From CAG-411 sp050875145 (GTDB taxonomy: Bacteria; Bacillota; Clostridia; Lachnospirales; Lachnospiraceae), in assembly GCA_050875145.1 (NCBI GenBank), contig JBNMLH010000016.1, positions 1-64,000 of the forward strand: a DNA stretch of 64,000 nt. The letters run 5' to 3'. Of this stretch, positions 26,125 to 34,340 are shown in pieces. Numbering within the stretch: the first letter of the stretch is position 1; each line of letters opens with the position of its first letter. The position numbers and the translations under genes are program-made. Below the pieces are notes generated by a model. That model was given only the letters and a program-made list of their open reading frames with translations. It did not search any database and was not told where the DNA came from.

Positions 26125-26598
26125 ATGAAGTTACTTTTTAAACAGAGAATTTTTTCATGGTTTGATAGCTATGATATTTATGATGAAGCTGGAAATGTGG
26201 TATATGAGGTAAAGGGAAAGTTATCGTGGGGACATTGCCTGAAAATATATGATACATATAGAAATGAGATTGGAACCGTACAGGAAAAAGTTTTTACGTT
26301 TATGCCCAAATTTGAGGTATATCAGGGAACACAATATTTGGGTTGTATTTCAAAAGAATTTGCGTTTTTTAAACCTAAATACAATATAGATTATAATGGA
26401 TGGCGGATAGAAGGAAACTTTTTGGAATGGGATTATTCTATTATGGATCGTTCTGGTTTACAAGTGGCAAAAATTACAAAAGAGCTGTTTCACTTGAGCG
26501 ACACTTATATCATTGATGTAGCAGAGGAACAAAATGCGTTGATTGCATTGATGTTTGTATTGGCAATCGATGCGGAAAAATGTTCAAGAGATAAATAA
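26125..26598 (+). CDS. LURP-one-related (scramblase-like) protein
   Basis: A 157-residue cytosolic protein of the LOR/DUF567 fold, a single-domain beta-barrel shared with phospholipid scramblases and Tubby. The family pattern is visible: FSWFDSYDIYDEAGNVVYEV, KPKYNIDYNGWRIEG, WDYSIMDRSG-VAKITKELFHLSDTYIIDV and ALIALMFVLAIDAEKC. The ATG at 26125 has AAGGAG before it; a TTG at 26107 is in frame. The function in bacteria is not known. Its putative terminator is interrupted (see 26602-26900). Confidence 0.85.
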   Translation: MKLLFKQRIFSWFDSYDIYDEAGNVVYEVKGKLSWGHCLKIYDTYRNEIGTVQEKVFTFMPKFEVYQGTQYLGCISKEFAFFKPKYNIDYNGWRIEGNFLEWDYSIMDRSGLQVAKITKELFHLSDTYIIDVAEEQNALIALMFVLAIDAEKCSRDK

Positions 26599-26601
26599 AT
26601 A

Positions 26602-26900
26602 TAAAACTAGCACATCGAAAATAGTTACTATCATATAGATGGGGTTGATGTTTTATCTATGTTGTTGGCAGGTAGTGTAGTCGTTGCCGCGCTATGCATA
26701 GGGATAATCATCAATTTATAAAAGAGCAAGAAAACCCACTGCCTTTAGGCGGTGGGTTTTCTTGCTCTTGTGCGAGGTGCGGGGTTCAAGCCCCGTACCT
26801 CGTAAGGCACACAGTGCCGCTTTTATATGAGCAAGTAGCAACGCGGATTGCGAATATCCTTGACATTGTAGGACGCTATTTTTCGGTGTGCTAGTTTTTT
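26602..26900 (+). terminator. Split terminator arms flanking an inserted repeat
   Basis: AAAACTAGCACATCGAAAATAG (26602 on) and CTATTTTTCGGTGTGCTAG followed by TTTTTT (to about 26900) are inverted complements and would form a strong terminator for the LURP-one gene, but about 250 bases, including a family A element, lie between them in what would be the loop. Confidence 0.6.
26716..26865 (+). repeat. Family A dispersed repeat with T-arm-like hairpin, copy 2
   Basis: This is the most intact copy. A perfect 17-bp hairpin arm AGAGCAAGAAAACCCAC / GTGGGTTTTCTTGCTCT (26723-26768) is followed by the second hairpin GCGAGGTGCGGGG-TTCAAG-CCCCGTACCTCG and the right end GCAACGCGGATTGCGAATAT. The copy at 23163 differs mainly by a short deletion in the first hairpin. 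Confidence 0.87.
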
Positions 26901-27278
26901 ATATATGGAGAGTAATACAAAAAATAAGGAGTGTGTGAAAAGTTTGTTCGCCTTATTGTTATGCTAAAATATGAAAACACAAGAAACATAAAAGAAAAGA
27001 AAGAAGATAAATAGGTGTATGGTAATTGACAAATAAAAATGATTATAATATCATAGTGTTATAGAAAAGATGCGTACATAGACTATTAATCATAAATAAC
27101 AAGTGACAGTGTATAAAAACAAATTTCTAATTTGATATAAAGATAAACATATAGTTAAGGTTAGGAATATGCTGACATAGGGGATAAAATTACTGGAATA
27201 AGCAAGAGCGAACAAAAGGATAAGCAGACATTGGTTTTGATTGTATAAAATACGAAAGAGATAGTAGAGAGGAACAGT
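26901..27278 (+). promoter_or_regulatory. Upstream region and promoter of quorum-sensing locus 2
   Basis: About 380 AT-rich bases. A promoter TTGACA (27027-27032), 17 bases, TATCAT (27050-27055) lies 224 bases before the regulator. A single AgrA-like half-site, ATAGTTAAG, occurs at 27151-27159 without a partner 21 bases away. The clear CGTTTACGAC pair seen before locus 1 is not repeated here. Confidence 0.5.
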
Positions 27279-28007
27279 ATGCTAAAAATAGCAGTATGCG
27301 ATGATGAAATCATTTTTGGAAAAAAGGTGTTGGAATATATTGAAAAGTATATGGAGAAAAGACAAATACCGTATAAAATTCAATTTTTTGCTTCGGGAAA
27401 GAAATTTGCAGCGTTAAAAGAGAAGATGCAGGAATATACAATTGTGTTTTTAGACATCAATATGGAAGAAATGAATGGGATTGAGACAGCAAAATGTATG
27501 CGGGCATATTGTCCGGATACATTTTTGGTGTTTGTAACTGCGTTCATTCATTATACATTAGAGGGATATAAAGTAGAGGCAATTCGATACATTTTAAAAG
27601 ATATGGCAACTTTTGAACAAAGTATGCAGGAATGTTTAGATACGATTCTAGGGAAAATGAGATTGAAAAATCAAAAAAGTATTTATGACTTTGTAGAGGG
27701 GAAAAAGGAAATTTCTGTGAATCAAATTTGCTATATTGAAAGCAATTTACATAAGCTTACCTTTTTTCTGCTAGAAAGGGAAGAAAGAAAAAAATTTACT
27801 TTATATGGAACGCTAAATGATTGGGAAAAGAAATTACAGGACGATAGATGGATTCGTGTGCATCAGAGTTTTTTGATTAATATGCAGTATCTTTTAGATG
27901 TACGCAATTATTTTGCAGAATTGACAGATGGAAGTAAGCTTCCTGTTGCTAAGGCAAGATATAAGCAGGTGAGGGAGCGGTTCGCAGAATATATGGGAGA
28001 ATTGTAA
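27279..28007 (+). CDS. LytTR-family response regulator of quorum-sensing locus 2
   Basis: An AgrA-type regulator of 242 residues, paralogous to the one at 6323. The shared blocks are YTLEGYKV-AIRY-LK, YIESNLHKLTF and HQS-L-N. The receiver has CDDE (7-10) and D59 in FLDINMEE; the C-terminal half is a LytTR DNA-binding domain. The start at 27279 follows GAGAGGAAC. Unlike locus 1, no kinase follows directly; the next gene is an AgrD-like peptide, and the likely partner kinase is 4.5 kb downstream. Confidence 0.92.
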   Translation: MLKIAVCDDEIIFGKKVLEYIEKYMEKRQIPYKIQFFASGKKFAALKEKMQEYTIVFLDINMEEMNGIETAKCMRAYCPDTFLVFVTAFIHYTLEGYKVEAIRYILKDMATFEQSMQECLDTILGKMRLKNQKSIYDFVEGKKEISVNQICYIESNLHKLTFFLLEREERKKFTLYGTLNDWEKKLQDDRWIRVHQSFLINMQYLLDVRNYFAELTDGSKLPVAKARYKQVRERFAEYMGEL

Positions 28008-28099
28008 GTCGTTTTTTGCAAATAAAACGCCTGATTCTGCAATCGGTATTGTAAGAAAAAATATTTTTTACTATACTGCCAGAAAAGGAGGTGGAAAAA

Positions 28100-28231
28100 A
28101 TGAGCAAAAAATTAGCTTTAAAGGTAATTGAAAAAATTGCAAGAACAAGAGTGGAGGAATACGGATGGCCACCAAGATGTGCAGGATTTCTTCATCAGCC
28201 TGTGAGACCAAAAAAGAATAAGAAAGCTTAG
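28100..28231 (+). CDS. AgrD-like autoinducing propeptide 2 (predicted ring CAGFL)
   Basis: A 43-residue propeptide with AAAAGGAGG 8 bases before the ATG. An amphipathic helix (KLALKVIEKIARTRVEEYG) precedes the core C27-A-G-F-L31 and the tail HQPVRPKKNKKA. It aligns with the locus-1 peptide (VIEK, ARxRVE, CxGFLHQPxRPK), so the predicted signals differ only at ring position 2 (Arg versus Ala). No agrB lies next to it. Processing by the locus-1 AgrB is inferred. The alternative is a decoy or a non-cyclised peptide. Confidence 0.85.
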   Translation: MSKKLALKVIEKIARTRVEEYGWPPRCAGFLHQPVRPKKNKKA

Positions 28232-28303
28232 TGAACAGAAGTGGTGTATATTTGCAGAAGTTTTGTATATATACACTAGAAAGAAAAGAGGGAGAAAAGA
28301 ACT

Positions 28304-28702
28304 ATGATTAAGAAAAAAATACGAGCAGGTATGGCAGCATTTTGTATTGGTGCATTAGCATTAGGAGGTTCACAATTCGTTGCGAATGCCAGTGAGATTA
28401 CAGCTGGAACATGGGGAGTATATTATCATTCGCCTGCTTCCGCATCTACAAGTGATACGATTTTATTAACTGCAACAAGAGGGAGAACGTATACTGCAAA
28501 ATGTAGTAGTTATTCAGGAAATATTAAAGTCGTATTTACTAATACATATTTATCTTCACAGAATGCAGTATTTACATCAACAGGTACAAGAAAATTTATG
28601 TTTGCAAATAGCGTTGGAGGTACAAATCAACGTGTAACTTTTAAAATTCAGAATGTGGGAGCAAATACAGGAACAGCATACGGAAGTGCATGTAGAGGTT
28701 AA
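28304..28702 (+). CDS. Small secreted protein of unknown family in quorum-sensing locus 2
   Basis: A 132-residue protein. It has a signal peptide (IRAGMAAFCIGALALGGSQF, probable cleavage after VANA), leaving about 103 residues. The mature part is Ser/Thr/Gly-rich with alternating beta pattern and two cysteines (AKCSS, and SACRG at the end) that could pair. I recognise no family. The position just after the autoinducer and before a lipoprotein-ABC set, and an intervening weak terminator that would give it higher expression, are reminiscent of a secreted effector or bacteriocin with its export/immunity genes. That is inference only. Confidence 0.75.
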   Translation: MIKKKIRAGMAAFCIGALALGGSQFVANASEITAGTWGVYYHSPASASTSDTILLTATRGRTYTAKCSSYSGNIKVVFTNTYLSSQNAVFTSTGTRKFMFANSVGGTNQRVTFKIQNVGANTGTAYGSACRG

Positions 28703-28714
28703 GCGAATATAAGA

Positions 28715-28747
28715 GGGGCGACTAGGTAACAAAAGGTCGCCTTTCTA
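28715..28747 (+). terminator. Weak terminator/attenuator inside quorum-sensing locus 2
   Basis: GGCGAC (28717-28722) pairs with GTCGCC (28736-28741) and is followed by TTTCTAT. The short stem would give partial termination, separating a highly expressed secreted protein from the lipoprotein-ABC genes. Confidence 0.5.
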
Positions 28748-28848
28748 TATAAATTACAAAAGGGAAAATAGATTTTTTATTTCAAAATGATATTCTTTTT
28801 TAGAAGAGATTACGAGGGAATAATAGCTGATTAGAAAGGAGAAGGAAA

Positions 28849-30060
28849 ATGAAAAAGGGGTATATGTATTGTGGTTTTCTAGCTATTATTTTGGCTATGG
28901 GATGCTCTTGTCAAAAGACCCAAAATACTGCCACGAACGAAAAGTTATATACATTTGAAGAAGTTAGAGAACAGGTAGAGGATACTATGAGTAAAGCATA
29001 TAACGGTGGATATAAGAATTTGACGTTCAGCAGCTTTGCTCCTGCAATTCCAGAGGAAGATAGTGTTTCAGAGTATCAGGAGGAAAGGACAGAGTATGGA
29101 AAACCAGAAAAAACAATGAAGGAATGTGTAGAGGAACAATATAAAAATATCTGTACCTGGTTAGGGAAAAAAGAAGTAGATAAGTCTAAAATTATAGATT
29201 TTAAATCAGAAGAAAATTTGCTTCAAGTAGAAAAAATGTTAAAAGACGGAACCTATCCAGAGGAGAAGGGGATTGAAAATGGTGACGGAAAACCAGCGCT
29301 GTTATATCAAGACGAAAAAAAGGGTGTATTTATTTCTGTAAACAGTGGATGGTGTGATTATGAGGCATCAATCAATAGTAATTATAACAAAGAATATGAA
29401 ATAGTGAAAGAATATCAGGTAAATGTAAAAGATGGTAGCACAAAAGATAAGTATGTTTTGCAAGATGGTAAATGCAGTATTGCGCAGGCAGTGCAGTTTG
29501 CAGAACAGTTTCAAAATAAGGATAGGCCAATTCCTTGCGGAAAGGAATTTGTAATTAAAGCAGAAAAAGTAAGAGTACGTAAATTTAAAGATGGTACATG
29601 TGGATATGATATACTGATGCATCGTTTATATAAAGGGATCCCGTTTGTTGGTATGTATCAGGGAGCGTCTATATCAGCCAGAGATATTGAATTTGATATG
29701 GGAATCTTTTTTATGACGAATCGAGTGCAGCCAGATACTTGTATGGGATTGGGTGCCAATGAGACCATGAAAATGAACGGTAAGACATATAAAAATATTA
29801 TTTCTCTGGACAGAGTATTTACGCTTATCAGTGAAAAGTTAGGAAACAATGCAAAATGTAATGTCCAAAATGCATGTTTGGCATATAAGCAGAACGAATC
29901 TAAGAGAGATTTTACAAAAAATGGGTATCGCGATACCTGTCAGATAACACCAGTATGGTATGTGGAGCTTCAAAATGCAACAGATGAACATGTTACGCAG
30001 ATATACGTTGAATTACAGGATTATGCTGGGAAAAATATTATTGTGAATACAGTAAAGTAA
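28849..30060 (+). CDS. Lipoprotein of unknown function in quorum-sensing locus 2
   Basis: A 403-residue exported lipoprotein. The lipobox is ILAMGC, with the lipidated Cys at about residue 19 after a short hydrophobic stretch. AAAGGAGAAGG lies upstream. No catalytic or binding motif is recognised; the sequence is Lys/Glu-rich with scattered aromatic residues, and its C-terminal part has the beta-rich look of a two-component-linked (YycH-like) outer domain. The two ABC membrane genes follow in tandem, so it may be an accessory or immunity component on the outer face. Function is not known. Confidence 0.75.
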   Translation: MKKGYMYCGFLAIILAMGCSCQKTQNTATNEKLYTFEEVREQVEDTMSKAYNGGYKNLTFSSFAPAIPEEDSVSEYQEERTEYGKPEKTMKECVEEQYKNICTWLGKKEVDKSKIIDFKSEENLLQVEKMLKDGTYPEEKGIENGDGKPALLYQDEKKGVFISVNSGWCDYEASINSNYNKEYEIVKEYQVNVKDGSTKDKYVLQDGKCSIAQAVQFAEQFQNKDRPIPCGKEFVIKAEKVRVRKFKDGTCGYDILMHRLYKGIPFVGMYQGASISARDIEFDMGIFFMTNRVQPDTCMGLGANETMKMNGKTYKNIISLDRVFTLISEKLGNNAKCNVQNACLAYKQNESKRDFTKNGYRDTCQITPVWYVELQNATDEHVTQIYVELQDYAGKNIIVNTVK

Positions 30061-30086
30061 AATAAAATAGAAGGAATGAGCGAGAG

Positions 30087-30953
30087 ATGAAAAAAACAGT
30101 AAAGTGCCTATTTGTACATATATATCAAATGCTATTTCAACCAACCTTTTTCCTATTAGCTTTTGCGGTATGTTTGCTTATGTTGATGACGGAGGTTTAT
30201 TATAACGGTATCTTGGGAGAGGAGCATAAAACATTGTTGGAATTGATCCTGTTTCAAGGAAAATCCTGGATAGCTACCAATGTATCAGTTTCCTCTGTTC
30301 AAATGCTATTGCTACAACCACAAAGAGGGCTGGCAGATTATATTGTTATTTTAACAGCTTTACCATTTGTAGAGCTGTTTTTTAAAGAACGAAAAAGTAA
30401 GGTACTAAGAAGCCGTATACAACGAGAAGGGAAAGTTCGGTTTGGAATAACAAGGATGATTGCAGGAGTGCTGGTGGGAGGTTTATGTGTAGAAGCAGGG
30501 ACCTTAGTATTTTGGTGCCTGATAAGTTATTATCTTCCTAATGGAATGGATGCTTCTTCTTTACAATTGGAATTATATGGTTCTGCGGATATAAAAGAAG
30601 TAATTCTACAACAGTGTTTGAAATTATTCTTATATGGCTGTATAGCTAGCTTATATAGTGCCATATTAGCTGCATTTACGCAGGATATTTATATCTGTCT
30701 TATGGTACCGTTCCTTTTTTGTTGGATGTTGATGATTTTAAAAAGTTATCTGACAGATTTATTGGATTTAGAATATCCAAATAAAAAAGGAATAATTTGG
30801 GATATTTTAAGATGGATAAAGGAGTATGGAAGAATAGAAAGAATCATGGAATTTTCGTTGCTACATTGTTTTCTCATTACGATAGTGGCACTATTCTTTT
30901 CTACAGCAATATTTGAACTTCGTCTTCTTGCAAGGAGGGATCAAGGTGCATAA
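30087..30953 (+). CDS. ABC-type membrane subunit 1 (locus 2)
   Basis: A 288-residue polytopic protein with about six hydrophobic segments (for example FFLLAFAVCLLMLMTEVYY and LFLYGCIASLYSAILAAF). It belongs by outline to the ABC-2-like permeases that work with antibiotic/peptide-efflux ATPases; no diagnostic motif is visible. It overlaps the next permease by 8 bases, and the ATPase gene follows, so the three form one transporter. The weak family signal leaves open that it is a non-ABC membrane partner. Confidence 0.68.
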   Translation: MKKTVKCLFVHIYQMLFQPTFFLLAFAVCLLMLMTEVYYNGILGEEHKTLLELILFQGKSWIATNVSVSSVQMLLLQPQRGLADYIVILTALPFVELFFKERKSKVLRSRIQREGKVRFGITRMIAGVLVGGLCVEAGTLVFWCLISYYLPNGMDASSLQLELYGSADIKEVILQQCLKLFLYGCIASLYSAILAAFTQDIYICLMVPFLFCWMLMILKSYLTDLLDLEYPNKKGIIWDILRWIKEYGRIERIMEFSLLHCFLITIVALFFSTAIFELRLLARRDQGA

Positions 30954-31809
30954 AGGAAAGCAACTAAGTCAATTACATAGAGTATGGGGCATGGCAAGCG
31001 TAGAATATAAAAGATGGATTATAAGTACGAAAATGCTGCTTTTATTTTTAATGATTGTATATATGAAACAACAGTTAATTGAACCATTACTAGAATTAAC
31101 AGAAAAAACGGATGGAAATTTACAATTATTAGAACCAAGTATTGCATTTATGGGAAGTTCCAATATGATGTTTTTTTTACCACTGATTTATCTTTTAGTT
31201 ATGGGGGATTTCCCTAGGCAGGATTCTAGCCTGTGTTTTGTTATGCCGCGAGTCGGTAAAAAAGGTTGGTTTATAGGGCAGATTTTATTTTCTGTAGGTG
31301 CGGCATTGACTGTTTTAGTGGGAATGCTATTTTTCACTACTCTGTGGTGCGCAGATAGAATTTATTGGAACGATGGAAAATGGAGCGATGCAGTTACAAA
31401 ATATTATCAGGAAGTGGACAATAATTTTAAATTTAACCTGATTACAGGGCGTATTTACAATCAGATGGACCCTACAACTGCCTTTGTTCATAGTTTTTGT
31501 CTTGTATTAGGCATGTTAGTCATGATTTCTGCAACACTATTGCTTTTTTCTGTGTTAGGAAAAAAGACAGCAGGTTTTGGCATTTGTGGATTATATGCAG
31601 TGATAGGAAATAGTTTGGCAATTATTGAAAGCAAACCTTTTATGTGGTTTTTCCCTATTGCACATACACAGCTAAGGTTACGTCATGAGCTTTTATTTGA
31701 TGGGGAAAGTATGCCATTATATGGTTCTTATTTATATTTTATGGTGGCAACTTTTGTGTTATTGATTGGTGCATGGATTGTGTTGAAGAAAAGAAAAAAA
31801 ATAGTATAG
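30946..31809 (+). CDS. ABC-type membrane subunit 2 (locus 2)
   Basis: A 287-residue polytopic membrane protein. The GTG at 30946 is chosen because AAGGAGG sits 7 bases upstream within the previous gene's end; the open frame extends to 30913 without a site. Hydrophobic segments include MLLLFLMIVYM and ALTVLVGMLFFTTLW. It ends in KKRKKIV, a positive-inside tail. Its gap to the ATPase is about 30 bases. With the ATPase and the first permease it should form an exporter or a self-protection pump. Confidence 0.72.
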   Translation: MHKGKQLSQLHRVWGMASVEYKRWIISTKMLLLFLMIVYMKQQLIEPLLELTEKTDGNLQLLEPSIAFMGSSNMMFFLPLIYLLVMGDFPRQDSSLCFVMPRVGKKGWFIGQILFSVGAALTVLVGMLFFTTLWCADRIYWNDGKWSDAVTKYYQEVDNNFKFNLITGRIYNQMDPTTAFVHSFCLVLGMLVMISATLLLFSVLGKKTAGFGICGLYAVIGNSLAIIESKPFMWFFPIAHTQLRLRHELLFDGESMPLYGSYLYFMVATFVLLIGAWIVLKKRKKIV

Positions 31810-31844
31810 TTGTTTGGTTCAGACCATAGTATGGAGGGATGAAA

Positions 31845-32483
31845 ATGGAAATGATTCGTGTGGAAAATGTCAATTTAAAGATAGAGAAAAATACCATTTT
31901 AAATAGTGTAACAATGCAGGTAAATAAAGGAGAAATCGTGGCTTTGATTGGAAGAAACGGTTCAGGAAAAACTATGCTTATGAAATGTATCTGTGGATTT
32001 GTAAAAACTACAAGTGGAAGCATTTTTGTAAATAAAAAAAAGGTGGGAAAAGAGATTGATTTTCCAGAGAGAATGGGTGTTATTATTGAAACTCCCGGAT
32101 TTATTTCACAATATAGTGGGATGAAAAATTTGTGGTTGCTTGCAAAATTAAATAGTACACTTACAAAGAATGAAATTGCAAAGACCATGGAATTGGTCGG
32201 ATTAAATCCAAAGTTAAAACGGCATGTGGGAAAGTATTCTTTAGGTATGCGTCAACGTCTTGGAATCGCACAAGCGATTATGGAAAACCCAGATATTTTA
32301 ATTCTGGATGAACCGATGAATGGCTTAGATTATCAGGGAGTGGAGGATGTGCGAAAACTTTTACTGAATCTGAAGGAGCAGGGAAAGACGATACTGATTG
32401 CCAGCCATAACACTGAGGACATTGCTGTGCTATGTGATCATGTATGGGAGATGAAATCAGGTGAAATAAAACAGATAAAGTGA
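31845..32483 (+). CDS. ABC transporter ATP-binding protein (locus 2)
   Basis: A nucleotide-binding subunit of about 212 residues. Walker A is GRNGSGKT, the signature is YSLGMRQRLGIAQAI, Walker B is ILILDEPMNGLD, and the switch His is in ASHNTEDI. GGAGGG is followed by three in-frame ATGs (31839, 31845, 31851); 31845 has the best spacing. It resembles bacitracin/lantibiotic-type efflux ATPases (BcrA group), which pair with two membrane proteins, as here. The transported substrate may be the small secreted protein's product, a related antibiotic or a peptide signal. Confidence 0.9.
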   Translation: MEMIRVENVNLKIEKNTILNSVTMQVNKGEIVALIGRNGSGKTMLMKCICGFVKTTSGSIFVNKKKVGKEIDFPERMGVIIETPGFISQYSGMKNLWLLAKLNSTLTKNEIAKTMELVGLNPKLKRHVGKYSLGMRQRLGIAQAIMENPDILILDEPMNGLDYQGVEDVRKLLLNLKEQGKTILIASHNTEDIAVLCDHVWEMKSGEIKQIK

Positions 32484-32560
32484 CCGGCATTTGTCAGTGA
32501 ATATTCTATATAAATTTAAAAATGAATGAAATCGATTTACAGCTACAAAGGAGAAATAGA

Positions 32561-33883
32561 ATGGCAGAATTAGTTAGAGACTATTGTATCGTATTAATAG
32601 AAATTTTATGCTGTAAAATTTTTTTTGATACGTTTTGTGAAACGGAGGAAATAAATCAAAAGAAAACATGGATGGTACCGATGGTATTGAGTATACTTGT
32701 TTTTGGAGTAGCGTGTATGTTTGGAAAGCAAATAGTTGTAAAGGAAATTCTGATTATTGGTATCATTACAATAGTTATGTTTTTGAATAATGGAAAATCG
32801 ATAAAAAGAAATTTGACATTAGCGGTAATATTTCAAAGCATTTTATTGATTGTGGATTATATTATGTTGGTTTTTGATGCGCAATGTTTTCAAGAGATTG
32901 ACCATGGAGCATACTTATTTCAATTACTGTTTGTTGTTATGGCAAAAGCAATTTTATTTTTGGTTGTATTGATAATTAAGAAGGTATTTTATAAAAGAGG
33001 GATGAAATATTTGAATGATATGCAATGGCTGCAATTTCTGTTTTTTCCATTGTTTACAATTTGCGTGCTAATAGCCCTGATTTCAAATTCTTCTTTTGTA
33101 GTAAATGAAAAACAGGTAGAGTTATTTTTTATCATTGCCATAGGAATGGTAGGAATGAACTTTGTCATGTTTTTTCTGATTAGTGATGTTGCATTACGAG
33201 AAAAGCGTTTACATGAAAAAGAATGTTTGGAAATACAGGCAGAAAACCAGTGGCAGTTATATAAGAAAATGACAGAGGATATAAAAAGGCAGCGGGAAAT
33301 AATGCATGAATGCAAAAATAATATTGTTTGTATTCAAAGTTTATTTGAAAGAAAGCAATTTGAAGCATTATCCCTATATTTAGAGGAAATTTCGGAGCAT
33401 ATTATACATGGAATGGATAGTATATATACCAATCATCCTGTGTTAGATGCATTGTTAAATACAAAGTATCAAGAAGCAGTAAGTAAGGATATAATGATGA
33501 TTTGCAAGATTAATGATTTATCAAAGGTGTATATTCCGTCCAAAGATTTGGTGGTATTAGTATCTAATGTTCTTAACAATGCAATAGAAGCTTGTGAAAA
33601 ATTAGAAACGAACCGAATGATTAAAGTAAAGGTAATGCTAGAAAAAGGAAAATTTATTTTTTCAGTCCGAAATACTTACGATGGTGAAATAGTGTATCAA
33701 AATGGAAAACTGCAAACAACAAAAACAATAGATAAAAAAAATCATGGAATTGGAATCAGCAATATTAGAAAAGTAATTGAGAGTAACAATGGTTTCTATC
33801 ATATGAATGCGGATGGACATGAATTTTTCTGGTCTGTTATTATACCACAGAGCAGAGTGGACAATGTAAGTGGAAGCTGTTAA
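32561..33883 (+). CDS. GHKL sensor histidine kinase of quorum-sensing locus 2
   Basis: A 440-residue AgrC-like kinase. The ATG at 32561 has AAAGGAGA upstream; the frame extends to 32522 without support. The hydrophobic N-terminal half is followed by H249 in IMHECKNNI, an N-box LNNAIEAC and a G-box HGIGISNIRK. It aligns with the locus-1 kinase (NH--L-A-LN-KYQEA, ICKINDLS, LVVL-SN-LNNAIEAC), so the two are paralogs. It closes the transporter operon, far from its presumed regulator at 27279, and presumably reads the CAGFL peptide, the CRGFL peptide, or both. Confidence 0.92.
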   Translation: MAELVRDYCIVLIEILCCKIFFDTFCETEEINQKKTWMVPMVLSILVFGVACMFGKQIVVKEILIIGIITIVMFLNNGKSIKRNLTLAVIFQSILLIVDYIMLVFDAQCFQEIDHGAYLFQLLFVVMAKAILFLVVLIIKKVFYKRGMKYLNDMQWLQFLFFPLFTICVLIALISNSSFVVNEKQVELFFIIAIGMVGMNFVMFFLISDVALREKRLHEKECLEIQAENQWQLYKKMTEDIKRQREIMHECKNNIVCIQSLFERKQFEALSLYLEEISEHIIHGMDSIYTNHPVLDALLNTKYQEAVSKDIMMICKINDLSKVYIPSKDLVVLVSNVLNNAIEACEKLETNRMIKVKVMLEKGKFIFSVRNTYDGEIVYQNGKLQTTKTIDKKNHGIGISNIRKVIESNNGFYHMNADGHEFFWSVIIPQSRVDNVSGSC

Positions 33884-33914
33884 AATGAGGAAAGAAAATT
33901 GCAGGTAGTAGTGT

Positions 33915-34235
33915 TTGTTCTGCTACATTTTTAGTAGTCTTGATGTTTCTGGCTTAACAAAAGTAACTAATTTGAATGTTTCGAGTAACGCTTTGACAAA
34001 ATTGGATGTTTCCAAGAATAAAAACCTAAATTCTTTGTATGCAGATGGCAATAAACTAACTACATTTCGTTTAAGTGACCATGATAATTTGCGATACATA
34101 AGTCTTATAAATAACAAGTTGCAGACAGAAAGGGGAAAGAGTAATTATGATTGGAGTCAAGATTATGGTCAGTTTCTTAGAAAAGCATTTATTCGTTCTA
34201 GAATGTGGAAAAATAAGTATATTTCAGAAGAATAG
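33915..34235 (+). pseudogene. Remnant of an LRR surface protein
   Basis: The frame reads SSLDVSGLTKVTNLNVSSN then ALTKLDVSKNKNLNSLYADG, two to three leucine-rich repeats of the same type as in the protein at 257-3877. It has no signal peptide, no ribosome site and no Big2 tail; it stops after a non-LRR stretch (YISEE). It looks like the debris of a larger LRR gene. Confidence 0.6.
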
Positions 34236-34340
34236 GTGTTTTTTTAAGAAATACTTGAAAAAATAGCAAAAAAGTTATAATCTATACGAGTTATGTAGGA
34301 ATTGATGAAGCGTTATAAGAATACAGAAATGAGGGAAAAA

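Noticed and set aside
26716..26865. CRISPR array
   Set aside because: The similar units are few, far apart, in both orientations and not separated by unique spacers of constant length.
27151..27159. ATAGTTAAG as a LytTR binding site of locus 2
   Set aside because: It fits the half-site well but has no partner at 21 bases, so it is noted in the upstream region only and not called as a site.
33915..34235. Functional small LRR protein
   Set aside because: No ribosome site, no signal peptide, repeats begin mid-unit; remnant is more likely.
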